Assembly (NCBI RefSeq): GCF_004346845.1
Contig: NZ_SMGI01000001.1
Span: 901,116 to 965,115, forward strand
DNA length: 64,000 bases
Direction of reading: 5' to 3'
Source: Winogradskyella wandonensis
GTDB lineage: Bacteria > Bacteroidota > Bacteroidia > Flavobacteriales > Flavobacteriaceae
Numbering within the stretch: the first letter of the stretch is position 1; each line of letters starts with the position of its first letter. A program made the position numbers and the translations under genes. Under the pieces are notes generated by a model. That model ran no database searches and was not told the origin of the DNA. It saw only the letters and a program-made list of their open reading frames with translations. Positions 8,121 to 17,191 of this stretch are shown piece by piece.

Positions 8121-9401
8121 CTACACGTATTCGGAAGCAATATGGTCTACAACAATTCCGTCTTCTAAGCTCATAATTACGCCTTGTGCTGCACGTTCTC
8201 CAGAAATCATTGCTGCGTTTAACGAACCATTTAACAAATAATCACCCGCTAAAAATATTGTTGGTTTAAGCTGGGTTTCTGTTGGAGAAATATCATTTTG
8301 AAGCCCATTAATATCTGGTAATGCTTTGGTAATATGGTAGGTTTTTAAATGTCTATCGATTACAATACCACATTTTGTAAGCAATTCTTCTGTTACGCGC
8401 TGAATTAATTGCTTTTTATTTAACGTAGTGTCTTTTACTACTGTTACAGATAACAGTTCTTTATCTCCTTTGGTTGCTGTTGCAAGGCTATTATGAAAAA
8501 ATAGATTATTTATAAGCGCGTCTTTATCAGCAACTAAACCAATAATGGGTTTATCTATAGTCCTTTTATCAACCTCGAAATATAAATTATAACACGATTT
8601 CCAGGCTATATCTTGATTATTAAGATTGCCAATTAATTGATTAGCACCAGAGGTTATTATAGTAAAGTGTGTATCGATAAGTGTACCATCTGATAACGTA
8701 ATCGACCTATCACCTACTTCTACCACCTCTTTATTAAAAATAAAATCCGTTTTCTCTAGTTGTGATTTTAACTGTTCTGCAATTTTACCAATGCCGCCTT
8801 TTGGTAAGACCGCAAGGCCGTCACCAAACATCTTGTAAACAAACTCCAACATTCGGCTAGACGTCTTCAAGTCAGATTCTAAAAATATTCCTGAAAAAAA
8901 TGGCTTAAAAAAGGCATCGATGACCTTACCAGAAAATCCTTTCTCTTTTAAATAGTCTAAGCTCGATGTTTCTGGACTACTGAAAATCTCTTGAATTGAC
9001 TTTTTCTTCAACTTTTGATTAAGCCTTAATGTTTTAATCTTATCGTTGAAACTACCAATTGAAGAAAAGACTGTTGGAAATAAAAAACTTAAATTTCTTA
9101 GTGGGTCACCGATGGTTTGTGTTTTGCCATTAGAAAAAATAATGCTTCCTGGTAAAAACTCTTGCAATTCTAAGGTTTCAAAATCTAAATGCTCCTTGGC
9201 TTTAGGATACGCATTAAGCAATACTTGAAAACCATGATCTAATTGATAATCTTCTACGATATCTGTTTTTACGCGTCCACCAACATTGTTAGTAGCTTCG
9301 ATTACAGTAGGATGATAACCATTTTTCTCCAATGTTTTAGCAGCTATTAAACCACTAATACCAGCACCAACAATATGTATTTTATAGTCTTCCCTATTCA
9401 T
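8121..9401 (-). CDS. FAD-dependent amine oxidase / phytoene-desaturase-like oxidoreductase
   Basis: 426 residues. A Rossmann FAD-binding motif opens the protein (VGAGISGL at 11-18, then the acidic strand end VIEA and GGRVKT, the amine-oxidase signature). The C-terminal block IFLAGDYLLNGSLNAAMISGERAA is the usual second FAD contact. This architecture belongs to the NAD(P)/FAD-dependent oxidoreductases that include protoporphyrinogen oxidase, monoamine oxidase and carotenoid desaturases; the substrate cannot be read from the sequence. No neighbouring carotenoid genes are present, which argues against a specific pigment role. It lies 8 bases after the metalloprotease gene and 15 before DUF2452. 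Confidence 0.88.
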   Translation of the reverse strand: MNREDYKIHIVGAGISGLIAAKTLEKNGYHPTVIEATNNVGGRVKTDIVEDYQLDHGFQVLLNAYPKAKEHLDFETLELQEFLPGSIIFSNGKTQTIGDPLRNLSFLFPTVFSSIGSFNDKIKTLRLNQKLKKKSIQEIFSSPETSSLDYLKEKGFSGKVIDAFFKPFFSGIFLESDLKTSSRMLEFVYKMFGDGLAVLPKGGIGKIAEQLKSQLEKTDFIFNKEVVEVGDRSITLSDGTLIDTHFTIITSGANQLIGNLNNQDIAWKSCYNLYFEVDKRTIDKPIIGLVADKDALINNLFFHNSLATATKGDKELLSVTVVKDTTLNKKQLIQRVTEELLTKCGIVIDRHLKTYHITKALPDINGLQNDISPTETQLKPTIFLAGDYLLNGSLNAAMISGERAAQGVIMSLEDGIVVDHIASEYV

Positions 9402-9409
9402 TAGCTAGC

Positions 9410-11896
9410 TTATTTTGGGTCTAAAATAGCATTTACGCGTTCTAGAGCATCTCTGTAGTGATATTTAGTTTCAGGATTTACAGCACTATTTGAAGCCGTT
9501 CTTAAGCGTTGTTTTAATACGTTGAGCTCACCTCTAACCAATGCTCTTACATCGGATTGATTGACATTGTAATATTTCCTAGAACGTGCTCTGTTCATGT
9601 CTTCTGTCATTAAATAATTCATTTGGTCAATGTACGCACGTTGTAAATTTCTTCTGTAAACAGAAACGTTTTGACCTGAATTAATTTCTGACCACAGTCC
9701 TTTACGCAAATCTCTAAGCATCTCTAAAGCAGAATAATTGCTAGAGTCTAATGCACTAAAGTCAATAAGACGACCAATCGTTTCAAAATTTAATATGCGA
9801 TTAAGCTGTCTTACTTGCAATCCTCTTAAACGTTCAGTATAGCCCGCGTAATCTATTTTATTAAGAATATTTTTATCTACTAACCAGGTAGGACTTGCAA
9901 AAGCATTCTTATGAAGCCATTGCATAGCGTCCTTCTGTTGTAGCTTTGGCACCATACTATAAACATCTCCATTTTGCGATGGATTTTTAGTATCCTCGTA
10001 AACGCCACCAATATGCGTTGTAACATGGCCAACATAACGATTCCAAACACCTAGCATTTCGCCATAGAGCTCAGCTAAGTCATCGTAATCATTGGTTTGG
10101 TTGCTTGTCCATGCCGGCAAATTAGCCGCTACGATTTTAAGATTTTTTAGGCCGTAAGTACTTGCTTTCATGCTGTTGTTTCCAATATCTTCTGTCTGTG
10201 ACCTTGGGTCGAAACGGCTACCTTGACTACCAAACATATATTTTGGATCACCAGCTTTAGAAGACACAAGTTGGTCTAAAGCCTTTTTCTCATCGTCTGC
10301 TGATTTAGCATTAGGATAATAGCGGTATCCAAAATTAATGGCATAGTCGTCATAGGGTCCAAGCTGTCTAATAAATCTAATATTTTGGTCACCAGGTTGT
10401 GCTATGTAGTTATAGCGCGCATAGTCCATTATGGTTGCTGCTATACCATTTTTTTGTGTAAAAGCGCCATCACGATAGTTTTCTACGTCATAGGCATAAC
10501 TTGCCGCCATGTTATGAGGCAAACCAAGCGTATGTCCAACTTCGTGAGCAATCACCATTTTCATCATTTCGCCTATTTCTTCATCTGGTGTATCTAGTGT
10601 TCTTGCAGAAGGATTTGCTGCTCCAGTTTCTAATAAATAACGATTTCTGTAAGAACGCAGATGATTGTGATACCAAATAATATCGCTTTCAATAATTTCA
10701 CCAGTTCTCGGGTCAGATACACTTGGACCAGTAGCATTTCGTGTAGTACTTGCTACATATCTAATTACCGAATAGCGAATATCTTCTGGACTAAAATCAG
10801 GGTCTTCTTCTTTAGTTGGCGGATCTTTTGCAATAATGGCATTTTTAAAACCTGCTGCTTCAAATGCCTTTTGCCACAGCTCTACACCTTCTTTCATATA
10901 AGAGCGAAATTTTTCTGGTGTAGCTGGGTCTAAGTAGTACACAATAGGCTTTACTGGCTCCACAAGTTCTCCCCTTTTATAAGCCTCGATATCTTTTGGA
11001 ACTAAACGCCAACGACGAATGTAAGTTTTTCGGTCTGCTTTTAGTTTTTCGCTACCGTAATCGTATTGACTTAAAGTAAACCAACCCACACGCTCATCAA
11101 AATAACGTGGCTGCATTTTATCTTCTGGTAGCAAAATCATCGACTGATTCATCTGAATACTAATAGTCTCTGTACCATAACCAGACGGTGGCTCTGCGGC
11201 GTTATATGTAAAATCCTGAATAACTTCTATATTTTTAGGAAAACTTTTAACCGAGTTAACGAAGCTTCTGCTTTTGTCAAGGTTTCTGACTTTGTATTGC
11301 TTTCTAAAACCTGCCGAAAGTCCGCTTAGTGCTTTAACGTCACTTCCATAAAAGGAAGTTACATCAACGACCACTGCACTGGAGTCTGGAGATATTGCTT
11401 CAATATCAAAGGCATATATCGTAGGCTCGTAATTATTATTTTGAACCGAAATATTTATAGGAAGGCTATCTTCGGCAACGGCACTGTATGACTTTTCTTT
11501 TATTAGAATTTTATCTTTAAAGCGCTTCCATTGTATTAAGCGTGTATTGGTTTTAGTTCCTGCGTTAACGTAGCCACCACCTAAACCGGATGGTAGTTTT
11601 GCAAATCGGCTAACCAACAGCATATCAGTCTCAAGGAAATTATTAGGTATTTCGAAATAATATTTATCATCGATAGAATGTACCTTAAACAAACCGTCGT
11701 CAGTTACAGCGTCTTTTGTAATAACTTTACTGTATTCTTTTATTTTGCCCTTCTTTTTTGATGCAGGTTTTGGCGCTGATTGTTCTGTTTTTTCGTCTTT
11801 TTTACGTTTACGTTTGGATTGCGCTTCGGAATTAAACGTTGTTAAAGAAGCTAAAATAACGGCGATTAGAACTAGTGGTTTTTTTAAGAAAATCAT
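9410..11896 (-). CDS. Secreted zinc-dependent metalloprotease (DUF5118/DUF5117/DUF4953)
   Basis: 828 residues with a signal peptide (about 1-25, ending SEAQS) and then a Lys/Arg-rich stretch. The body matches the large Bacteroidota zinc metalloprotease family: an N-terminal beta-rich region, then the metzincin-like active site HEVGHTLGLPHN, with zinc ligands His451, His455 and His461 and catalytic Glu452, followed by a C-terminal helical domain. Such proteins lie in the periplasm or at the outer membrane; their substrates are largely unknown. No C-terminal type IX secretion signal is obvious, as the end (ALERVNAILDPK) is helical. It is the first gene of a probable unit with the oxidoreductase and DUF2452. 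Confidence 0.9.
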   Translation of the reverse strand: MIFLKKPLVLIAVILASLTTFNSEAQSKRKRKKDEKTEQSAPKPASKKKGKIKEYSKVITKDAVTDDGLFKVHSIDDKYYFEIPNNFLETDMLLVSRFAKLPSGLGGGYVNAGTKTNTRLIQWKRFKDKILIKEKSYSAVAEDSLPINISVQNNNYEPTIYAFDIEAISPDSSAVVVDVTSFYGSDVKALSGLSAGFRKQYKVRNLDKSRSFVNSVKSFPKNIEVIQDFTYNAAEPPSGYGTETISIQMNQSMILLPEDKMQPRYFDERVGWFTLSQYDYGSEKLKADRKTYIRRWRLVPKDIEAYKRGELVEPVKPIVYYLDPATPEKFRSYMKEGVELWQKAFEAAGFKNAIIAKDPPTKEEDPDFSPEDIRYSVIRYVASTTRNATGPSVSDPRTGEIIESDIIWYHNHLRSYRNRYLLETGAANPSARTLDTPDEEIGEMMKMVIAHEVGHTLGLPHNMAASYAYDVENYRDGAFTQKNGIAATIMDYARYNYIAQPGDQNIRFIRQLGPYDDYAINFGYRYYPNAKSADDEKKALDQLVSSKAGDPKYMFGSQGSRFDPRSQTEDIGNNSMKASTYGLKNLKIVAANLPAWTSNQTNDYDDLAELYGEMLGVWNRYVGHVTTHIGGVYEDTKNPSQNGDVYSMVPKLQQKDAMQWLHKNAFASPTWLVDKNILNKIDYAGYTERLRGLQVRQLNRILNFETIGRLIDFSALDSSNYSALEMLRDLRKGLWSEINSGQNVSVYRRNLQRAYIDQMNYLMTEDMNRARSRKYYNVNQSDVRALVRGELNVLKQRLRTASNSAVNPETKYHYRDALERVNAILDPK

Positions 11897-12009
11897 TAGA
11901 AATTAGTTATAGTTAAGTTTTAAAAAATGTAAAGATAAATAATCCGTTTTTAGTTTTAATTGAATTCTTAAAAGCTGTTAAAATCCAAGTATATTCTTTT
12001 GTAAGAGCG

Positions 12010-12017
12010 TATTTTTG
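12010..12017 (+). promoter_or_regulatory. -7 promoter element (TATTTTTG)
   Basis: Exact match to the Bacteroidota TAnnTTTG element 23 bases before the DUF3817 start. A good -33 TTG at the usual 17-23 base distance is not evident. Confidence 0.5.
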
Positions 12018-12040
12018 CAACAAATTTTGAAGCTATTTTT

Positions 12041-12325
12041 ATGCTAACCATTTTTAGACTTACAGCTTTTTTAGAAGGCTTATCCTACCTGCTACTTTTA
12101 TTTATAGCAGTACCTGTAAAGTACTTAAATAATGACCCGCAATATGTAAAGTTATTGGGGATGCCACATGGCTTATTATTTGTGGCATATATTGTTTTGG
12201 CCGTATGGTTGAAACCAGATTTTAAATGGGACAAGAAAACATTTTTCTTTGTTTTACTTGCATCTGTAATTCCATTTGGAACATTTTATGTTGAAAGAAA
12301 TTATTTAAAGTCTTATCAAGCTTAA
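12041..12325 (+). CDS. DUF3817 small membrane protein
   Basis: 94 residues with three predicted membrane segments (about 8-26, 43-59 and 66-84). The order FRLTAFLEGLSYLLLL, then KLLGMPHGLLFVAYIVL, then a short C-terminal segment is that of the DUF3817 family (YdzA-like integral membrane proteins). No enzymatic residues are apparent. It is followed after 3 bases by an MscS channel gene, so the two are one transcription unit; a role linked to membrane tension or transport is possible but not shown. Confidence 0.88.
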   Translation: MLTIFRLTAFLEGLSYLLLLFIAVPVKYLNNDPQYVKLLGMPHGLLFVAYIVLAVWLKPDFKWDKKTFFFVLLASVIPFGTFYVERNYLKSYQA

Positions 12326-12328
12326 ATT

Positions 12329-13561
12329 ATGCGACACTATATCTATGACCTATTATTAGAAAATGGCATTTCTGAAAATGTTGCCAAATATTTGAATATG
12401 TTGGCGCTACTTTTGGCTTTGCTAATCTTAGCATTTGTTATAGATTTTATAACTAAACGCGTATTATGGCGAATTTCTTCAGGAATTGCCAAAAGGACGA
12501 AAACCAATTTCGACGACATACTTATTGCCAACAAACTACCCCGAAATGTCGCTCATATTATTCCGCTTATTATTTTAATTGACTTTGTACCGCAAGTCTT
12601 TTCGGATTTTGATTTGGTTGAAGTGATTATCGAGAAGACATTGAAAGTTGTTGCCATACTTCTTACATTAAGAATTCTAAGAAGCTTATTACATTCGATT
12701 AGAGATTATTTAAAAACATTACCGCAATACAAAGACAAGCCGATTTATAGCTACATACAGGTCTTTATGATTTTTATGTGGGTACTTGCCATATTTGCAA
12801 TTTTTGCAATAATCACAGGAATTTCGTTTTGGGAATTTTTTGCTGGTATCGGTACGGCTTCAGCAATAATTATTTTGGTATTTAGAGATACCATTTTAGG
12901 TTTTGTTGCAAGCATACAGGTTACGGTAAACGATATGGTGCGTATAGGCGATTGGATTACATTTGATAAATACGGCGCCGACGGTGATGTTATAGAAATA
13001 ACCTTAGCAACAGTAAAAGTCCAGAACTGGGATAAGACCATTACGACCATACCAACTTACGGGCTAATATCTGACTCTTTTAAGAATTGGCGAGGCATGT
13101 CTAACTCTGGTGGACGACGAATAAAACGCTCCGTAATTATTAAAGCTTCTACAATAAAATTTTTAACAGACAACGAGATTGAACGCTTTAAGAAAATTGA
13201 ATTAATCTCGGATTACTTAAATACGCGCTCCAAAGAGATTTTAAAGCATAATGAAGCCATAGGCGCAGATAAATCAGTATTAATTAACGGTCGTAATTTG
13301 ACAAATTTTGGAATTTTTAGAAAATACCTTCAAACGTATATTGAAAACCATTCGGCAATTAATAAAGATATGACGCTCATGGTGAGACAATTAGAGCAAA
13401 CAACTCAAGGTATTCCCCTAGAAATTTACGCGTTTAGTAGTGACCAACGTTGGCAAAACTACGAATACATTATGGGTGATATTTTTGACCACGTATTAGC
13501 GGCTGTTAAATTCTTTGACTTGGAGGTTTACGAATTAGGTTTACCTATACGCAACGACTAA
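12329..13561 (+). CDS. Mechanosensitive ion channel, MscS family (YbdG/MscM-like)
   Basis: 410 residues. About five membrane segments occupy the first 185 residues, ending in the pore-lining TM3-like helix FAGIGTASAIIILVFRDTILGFVASIQ. Next come the MscS beta domain (VNDMVRIGDWITF, VQNWDKTITTIPTYGLI) and a longer cytoplasmic domain ending in FDLEVYELG. Length and the long C-terminal insertion fit the YbdG-type miniconductance channels rather than the 286-residue MscS. It protects against hypo-osmotic shock in the inner membrane. Its stop codon directly abuts the stop of the convergent thioesterase gene. Confidence 0.93.
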   Translation: MRHYIYDLLLENGISENVAKYLNMLALLLALLILAFVIDFITKRVLWRISSGIAKRTKTNFDDILIANKLPRNVAHIIPLIILIDFVPQVFSDFDLVEVIIEKTLKVVAILLTLRILRSLLHSIRDYLKTLPQYKDKPIYSYIQVFMIFMWVLAIFAIFAIITGISFWEFFAGIGTASAIIILVFRDTILGFVASIQVTVNDMVRIGDWITFDKYGADGDVIEITLATVKVQNWDKTITTIPTYGLISDSFKNWRGMSNSGGRRIKRSVIIKASTIKFLTDNEIERFKKIELISDYLNTRSKEILKHNEAIGADKSVLINGRNLTNFGIFRKYLQTYIENHSAINKDMTLMVRQLEQTTQGIPLEIYAFSSDQRWQNYEYIMGDIFDHVLAAVKFFDLEVYELGLPIRND

Positions 13562-13954
13562 TTAATCGTTTTTAAGTCTATCTTTCACATACTCTATTTC
13601 TGTTTTTCCGTGTGGCTTTGGCTTGCCATCAGGTCCTAGATTAACCATAATCATATTATCAACAGTCAAAATAGTTTCGCGTGTCATTTTATTTCTGGCT
13701 TCGCATTTCATTGTTATGGACGTGCGTCCAAATTTTATAACTTCCATTCCTATTTCTACGATATCTCCTTTTTTAGCTGAGGCCATGAAATTAATTTCGG
13801 ACATATATTTGGTAACTATTTTAGGATTTTCAAGTTGAATAATTGTGTAAAGTGCGGCTTCCTCGTCAATCCATGCTAACAATTGCCCGCCAAATAAGGT
13901 GCCATTAGGGTTTAAATCTTCGGGTTTTACCCATTTTCTTGTATTAAATTTCAT
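13562..13954 (-). CDS. Acyl-CoA thioesterase, hotdog fold (YciA/BACH type)
   Basis: 130 residues. The hotdog signature NPNGTLFGGQLLAWIDEEAALY contains the conserved Asn and Asp of acyl-CoA hydrolases, followed by SEINFMASAKKGDIVEIGMEV and the paired strand GRTSITMKCEARN. It hydrolyses acyl-CoA thioesters in the cytosol; chain-length preference cannot be read. It follows the DUF72 gene by 34 bases on the same strand and is convergent with the MscS gene with no spacer at all. Confidence 0.88.
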   Translation of the reverse strand: MKFNTRKWVKPEDLNPNGTLFGGQLLAWIDEEAALYTIIQLENPKIVTKYMSEINFMASAKKGDIVEIGMEVIKFGRTSITMKCEARNKMTRETILTVDNMIMVNLGPDGKPKPHGKTEIEYVKDRLKND

Positions 13955-13988
13955 AAATGTGTTTAGTGATAAGTCGAGTGGTTACTAA

Positions 13989-14885
13989 TTAAAACAATGT
14001 ATCTGTACTTAAGTCATCTTTCATCTTAGGAATATGCAAATTAGTACCAAGATTTTTGTTTAGTTGTTCTATAAAATAAGCTGAAAGTAAAGGAGACTCT
14101 TTCTCGATATTCTGATGAACAAAAAAGTTAATCTCATCGATTCCAGCTTCCTTCCAAGTCTGCAAGCGTTTAATCCAATCGTCTAGTCTATCATAATCGC
14201 TTTGATGGTTAGCGCCGACATATCGAATAAACGCTCTAGAATTAGTTAAACGCATATGCATAATATCTCTACGCCCAGCCGAATCTACGATAATATTTGA
14301 AATATTATTAGCCTCTAAAAGCTGATATAACGCTTTGGAAACAGATGTGTCGTTATACCAATCCGTATGCCTGAATTCTACGGCTAAAGGAATTTCTTTT
14401 GGCCAAGATTCTACGAAGTCAACAACACGATTAAAATCTTTAGGCGCAAAGTTGTTATGCATTTGAAGAAATACACATCCTAGCTTTTCTTTTAAGTTAA
14501 CGGCGCTATAAAGATAATTTTCAACTACTGGACCCACATCTTCATTTAATCTTTTCCAATGACTAATTTCTTGATTTAGTTTCGGGAAAAACTTAAAATT
14601 ATCAGGTGTTTTTTCGTACCATTTTTCAAATTGTTCTGGTGGAAATATGCGATAGAATGTGGCATTTAATTCAATAGAATTAAATTGTTTGGAATAATAT
14701 TCAAGCTCGTCTTTTGTGCCTCGAGGATAAAACCCTTTTAAATCTGCCCTATTCCATTTAGCACAACCTACAAAGACATTAAATTCTTCAGAGGCATTTT
14801 CTTTCAATACTCTTACTGTATCCGGGTGGTCTTTTTGTAATGTAAAATCAATTAATTCTGGATTATCGACGCCTCCAAATTTCAT
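13989..14885 (-). CDS. DUF72 domain protein (YecE-like)
   Basis: 298 residues. The family blocks are all visible: NVFVGCAKWN near the start, YYSKQFNSIELNATFYRIFPPEQFEKW, FKFFPKLNQEISHWKRL, LGCVFLQMHNNFAPK, AVEFRHTDWY and MRLTNSRAFIRYVG. DUF72 proteins adopt a TIM-barrel-like fold and their reaction is unknown; in some genomes they sit near ATPase or ferredoxin-related genes, which is not the case here. Cytoplasmic. Upstream gene of a pair with the thioesterase. Confidence 0.9.
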   Translation of the reverse strand: MKFGGVDNPELIDFTLQKDHPDTVRVLKENASEEFNVFVGCAKWNRADLKGFYPRGTKDELEYYSKQFNSIELNATFYRIFPPEQFEKWYEKTPDNFKFFPKLNQEISHWKRLNEDVGPVVENYLYSAVNLKEKLGCVFLQMHNNFAPKDFNRVVDFVESWPKEIPLAVEFRHTDWYNDTSVSKALYQLLEANNISNIIVDSAGRRDIMHMRLTNSRAFIRYVGANHQSDYDRLDDWIKRLQTWKEAGIDEINFFVHQNIEKESPLLSAYFIEQLNKNLGTNLHIPKMKDDLSTDTLF

Positions 14886-14957
14886 ATTTAGAAAATTTAT
14901 ATAAAGATAACTACTAATACGCTTAAGTCCTAAAATTAGCTTTTGTTAATAAGACCG

Positions 14958-14988
14958 TTGACAAGATATTATCATAGCCCTATTTTTA
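14958..14988 (+). promoter_or_regulatory. Candidate promoter for the gene at 15038
   Basis: TTG at 14958-14960, a 20-base spacer, then TATTTTTA at 14981-14988. This is close to the flavobacterial TTG-N17-23-TAnnTTTG pattern with the last base changed. Confidence 0.35.
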
Positions 14989-15037
14989 GACTGCTTAATA
15001 TTTAAATTTAATTCCATATTAATTCAATCCAATTCTT

Positions 15038-15454
15038 ATGGAAACCCGCTCTAAACACCTACTTAATGGTCGTCCGACAATTTCTTCTGCTAAAATTTTT
15101 GATAATATGTCTAGTGATGAAGCTTTTCAGAATAGCACTTTGCGACCAATTATTAAGTTTCAACACGATTTACTTATAGAAGTTTTTAGAAACTACATTA
15201 CAAAACGAAAGAATGTATTTTACGATTTGAGTTTAACGAAGCAGTTGGCCTATATTGAAAATGCTATTCATAAAGACATGAAATTTCGAAATTCTTTAAA
15301 AGGAATGATTATTGGCCAATTTACGGTCGAAGAATATGCGATTTACATTCAGAATTCTTCAGCACTTAATAAACGTATGATGAATATTGTAAAAGAACGT
15401 TTGTTGGATAGTGTCCAAGTTTTTGAAAAGCCTGATTATTTAAAAGCGGTTTAA
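15038..15454 (+). CDS. Conserved flavobacterial protein of unknown function
   Basis: 138 residues, soluble, all-helical by inspection (LSLTKQLAYIENAIHKDMKFRNSLKGMI). Proteins of this look are sometimes labelled glyoxalase in flavobacterial annotations, but none of the metal-binding His/Glu pattern of the VOC fold is present, so I do not adopt that name. The C-terminal half, with GQFTVEEYAIYIQ and SSALNKRMMNIVKERL, is the most conserved-looking part. Its stop codon shares the TTAA tetranucleotide with the stop of the convergent DUF2461 gene. Confidence 0.6.
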   Translation: METRSKHLLNGRPTISSAKIFDNMSSDEAFQNSTLRPIIKFQHDLLIEVFRNYITKRKNVFYDLSLTKQLAYIENAIHKDMKFRNSLKGMIIGQFTVEEYAIYIQNSSALNKRMMNIVKERLLDSVQVFEKPDYLKAV

Positions 15455-16128
15455 AGTAACGACTCACCATTAAGATTAGTAGTTAATACATCGCTCATAT
15501 AATCTAAATAAGGTCTTGCTGATTTAAAAGAAGTGTTCACGTCTTCGATAAAATTATCCGCGAAAACCTCTGAGTCTCTATACTTCTTGATAAATATGTA
15601 TTGCTTTTTCCGGATTAAATCAATGGCTTTGTGATTTTTATCGAAACCTCTTGGTGCGGTTTTAAGCTCCTCTCCTACAAAATCTCCCCAAACTGATTTA
15701 AACTTTTTATCAGAAAGAATGTCTCTAATTTCATTGTCGTCTAGTTCAAATTCTTTACGTATTCGCATTAAATCGTCTTTATTTGGCTCCCAAAACCCGA
15801 TAGCAATAAAAGACTCGTTATTTGGTTGAATGTGTAAATAATAGCCGCCTCTAAGCTCTGGTTTTTTACGATGGAAAGAACCACCAAAATGCGTTTTATA
15901 AGGCAGTTTGTTTTTAGAAAAACGTACATCTCTATATATTCTAAAGACTTTTACCTTATCGATTTGGTCGTGGACGTTCATTAATTCACCTAAATGATTG
16001 TATATTTTTTTGACTTTTGACTCCAGAGTTTTAAACTCTGATTTATTCTCATTAAACCATTCTCTGTTATTATTCTTTTGTAATTTTTTAAAGAACGTAA
16101 ATAAGTCTTTAGGTATTGATGTGTCCAT
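15451..16128 (-). CDS. DUF2461 family protein
   Basis: 225 residues. The family pattern is clear: FFKKLQKNNNREWFNENKSEF near the start, then KVFRIYRDVRFSKNKLPYKTHFGG, RGGYYLHIQPNNESFIAIGFW and a C-terminal DNFIEDVNTSFKSARPYLDYM. The function of the family (TIGR02453 type) is unknown; it is cytoplasmic with no membrane segment. The gene follows a terminator on its own strand (16154-16178) and therefore probably has its own promoter. It overlaps the stop of the convergent gene by 4 bases. Confidence 0.9.
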   Translation of the reverse strand: MDTSIPKDLFTFFKKLQKNNNREWFNENKSEFKTLESKVKKIYNHLGELMNVHDQIDKVKVFRIYRDVRFSKNKLPYKTHFGGSFHRKKPELRGGYYLHIQPNNESFIAIGFWEPNKDDLMRIRKEFELDDNEIRDILSDKKFKSVWGDFVGEELKTAPRGFDKNHKAIDLIRKKQYIFIKKYRDSEVFADNFIEDVNTSFKSARPYLDYMSDVLTTNLNGESLL

Positions 16129-16149
16129 TTTTCAATTTTGATTAAAAAT

Positions 16150-16180
16150 AAAAAAAGTCAATCAGAATGATTGACTTTAA
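16150..16180 (-). terminator. Rho-independent terminator after the gene at 16200-16739
   Basis: Perfect 11-base stem AAAGTCAATCA/TGATTGACTTT with a 3-base loop. On the minus strand it is followed by a T-run. Confidence 0.88.
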
Positions 16181-16199
16181 TGCTTGAATATATTTAGAA

Positions 16200-16739
16200 T
16201 TAGTTCTTTCTACTTTCAAAATTTTCGATAATTAATACGCCGTTGTCATCATAAAATTCGATAACAAAGCTATCATCTTCAAAATACCCTATGCCATTAT
16301 AACCATTCATACTCATCAGATAAACATCTGAATTGTTGGTAAATCTAGCTTTTCCTTCGATAGCATCAGTTTCAGAATTTAAAATATCAAAACCATAGGT
16401 ATTTATTTTAAAGTTATAATACTTATTGTCTTTCTTATAATATGCAATTTTGGATTTGCTATCGTAAAATGGGTCATTATCGCTATCGATATAAATTATT
16501 TTTTCAACTTCGGCCTTAGGAAATACCCTCGGCGCATCAATTGTTCCTTTGTAAGCTGGGTCTGTCTTAACATCTTGTGTCTCGACGGTTTTTACCATGA
16601 TTTTTTTTTCAACCATTTCACCATCTTTCATGACATTGATGATTCTTGTTTCCGTTTCAACTAATTTATCTTTTGGATTATCTTGTGCACTTACACCGAT
16701 AAAGGTTAAAAGTGCTAAAATTATTATTTTAAGTTTCAT
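16200..16739 (-). CDS. Exported protein of unknown function
   Basis: 179 residues with a signal peptide (MKLKIIILALLTFIGVSAQ). The mature part is charged near the N-terminus (many Lys, Glu and Val: EKKIMVKTVETQDVKT) and turns into short beta strands (KIAYYKKDNKYYNFKINTYG, NSDVYLMSMNGYNGIGYFEDDSFVIEFYD). No known catalytic motif. It resembles small secreted flavobacterial proteins of unknown role. Transcribed alone, judging by the terminator right after it. Confidence 0.7.
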   Translation of the reverse strand: MKLKIIILALLTFIGVSAQDNPKDKLVETETRIINVMKDGEMVEKKIMVKTVETQDVKTDPAYKGTIDAPRVFPKAEVEKIIYIDSDNDPFYDSKSKIAYYKKDNKYYNFKINTYGFDILNSETDAIEGKARFTNNSDVYLMSMNGYNGIGYFEDDSFVIEFYDDNGVLIIENFESRKN

Positions 16740-16777
16740 AAATTTTACAAATATTTAAGGTTAGTATTTATTTAATA

Positions 16778-16945
16778 TTATCCGTCCACAGCATCTTCTA
16801 TATCTTCCGCTGTGTCTTCTATAGCATCTCCTGCTTCATCTACAGCGTCTTCAACCTTTTCTTCAGTTGTTTTTTGTTCTCGGCAACTGGATGTAAGTAA
16901 GCTCATGGAGACTAATGCTATAAATAGGTATGTTAATTTTTTCAT
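16778..16945 (-). CDS. Small lipoprotein, 55 residues, acidic amphipathic repeat
   Basis: Too short for most ORF callers but convincing: an ATG at 16945, a lipoprotein signal with Cys21 (LLTSSC) and then a strongly acidic helix built from a repeated pattern (VEDAVDEAGDAIEDTAEDIEDA). This 'E/D-A-x-D' helical lipoprotein type is common in Bacteroidota stress clusters. It probably sits in the periplasm as a membrane-anchored helix. It is followed downstream on the same strand by the exported 179-residue protein gene and preceded by DUF1328 and MscS genes. Function unknown. Confidence 0.75.
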   Translation of the reverse strand: MKKLTYLFIALVSMSLLTSSCREQKTTEEKVEDAVDEAGDAIEDTAEDIEDAVDG

Positions 16946-16968
16946 GATAAAATTTTTTTCGTAGTGTT

Positions 16969-17130
16969 TTATTTTTTTGCCAATCGTCTAATTAGAGAAA
17001 TTAGAAATAAGATTAAAAAAACGTAAAAGCATATTTTTGCTAGGCCTGCAGAAGCTCCTGCAATTCCGCCAAAGCCTAATACTCCAGCAATTAATGCTAT
17101 AATTATAAATATTATCATCCATCGTAACAT
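16969..17130 (-). CDS. DUF1328 (YtjA-like) small membrane protein
   Basis: 53 residues from the ATG at 17130: [20 protein letters not shown], then [18 protein letters not shown] and a basic end. The Gly/Ala-rich turn [13 protein letters not shown] between two membrane helices is the hallmark of DUF1328, tiny inner-membrane proteins often induced by osmotic or general stress. It is 23 bases upstream of the lipoprotein gene and 61 bases downstream of the MscS gene, on the same strand, which suggests a shared stress regulon. Confidence 0.85.
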   Translation of the reverse strand: MLRWMIIFIIIALIAGVLGFGGIAGASAGLAKICFYVFLILFLISLIRRLAKK

Positions 17131-17191
17131 AATAAAGTGTTTTAAGTTAGTTAATTACATTCCTAACGTTTAGGAATGATTGTGCGTAGGT

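Noticed and set aside
15038-15454. Glyoxalase label for the 138-residue protein
   Set aside because: No VOC-fold metal ligands or repeats; all-helical pattern.
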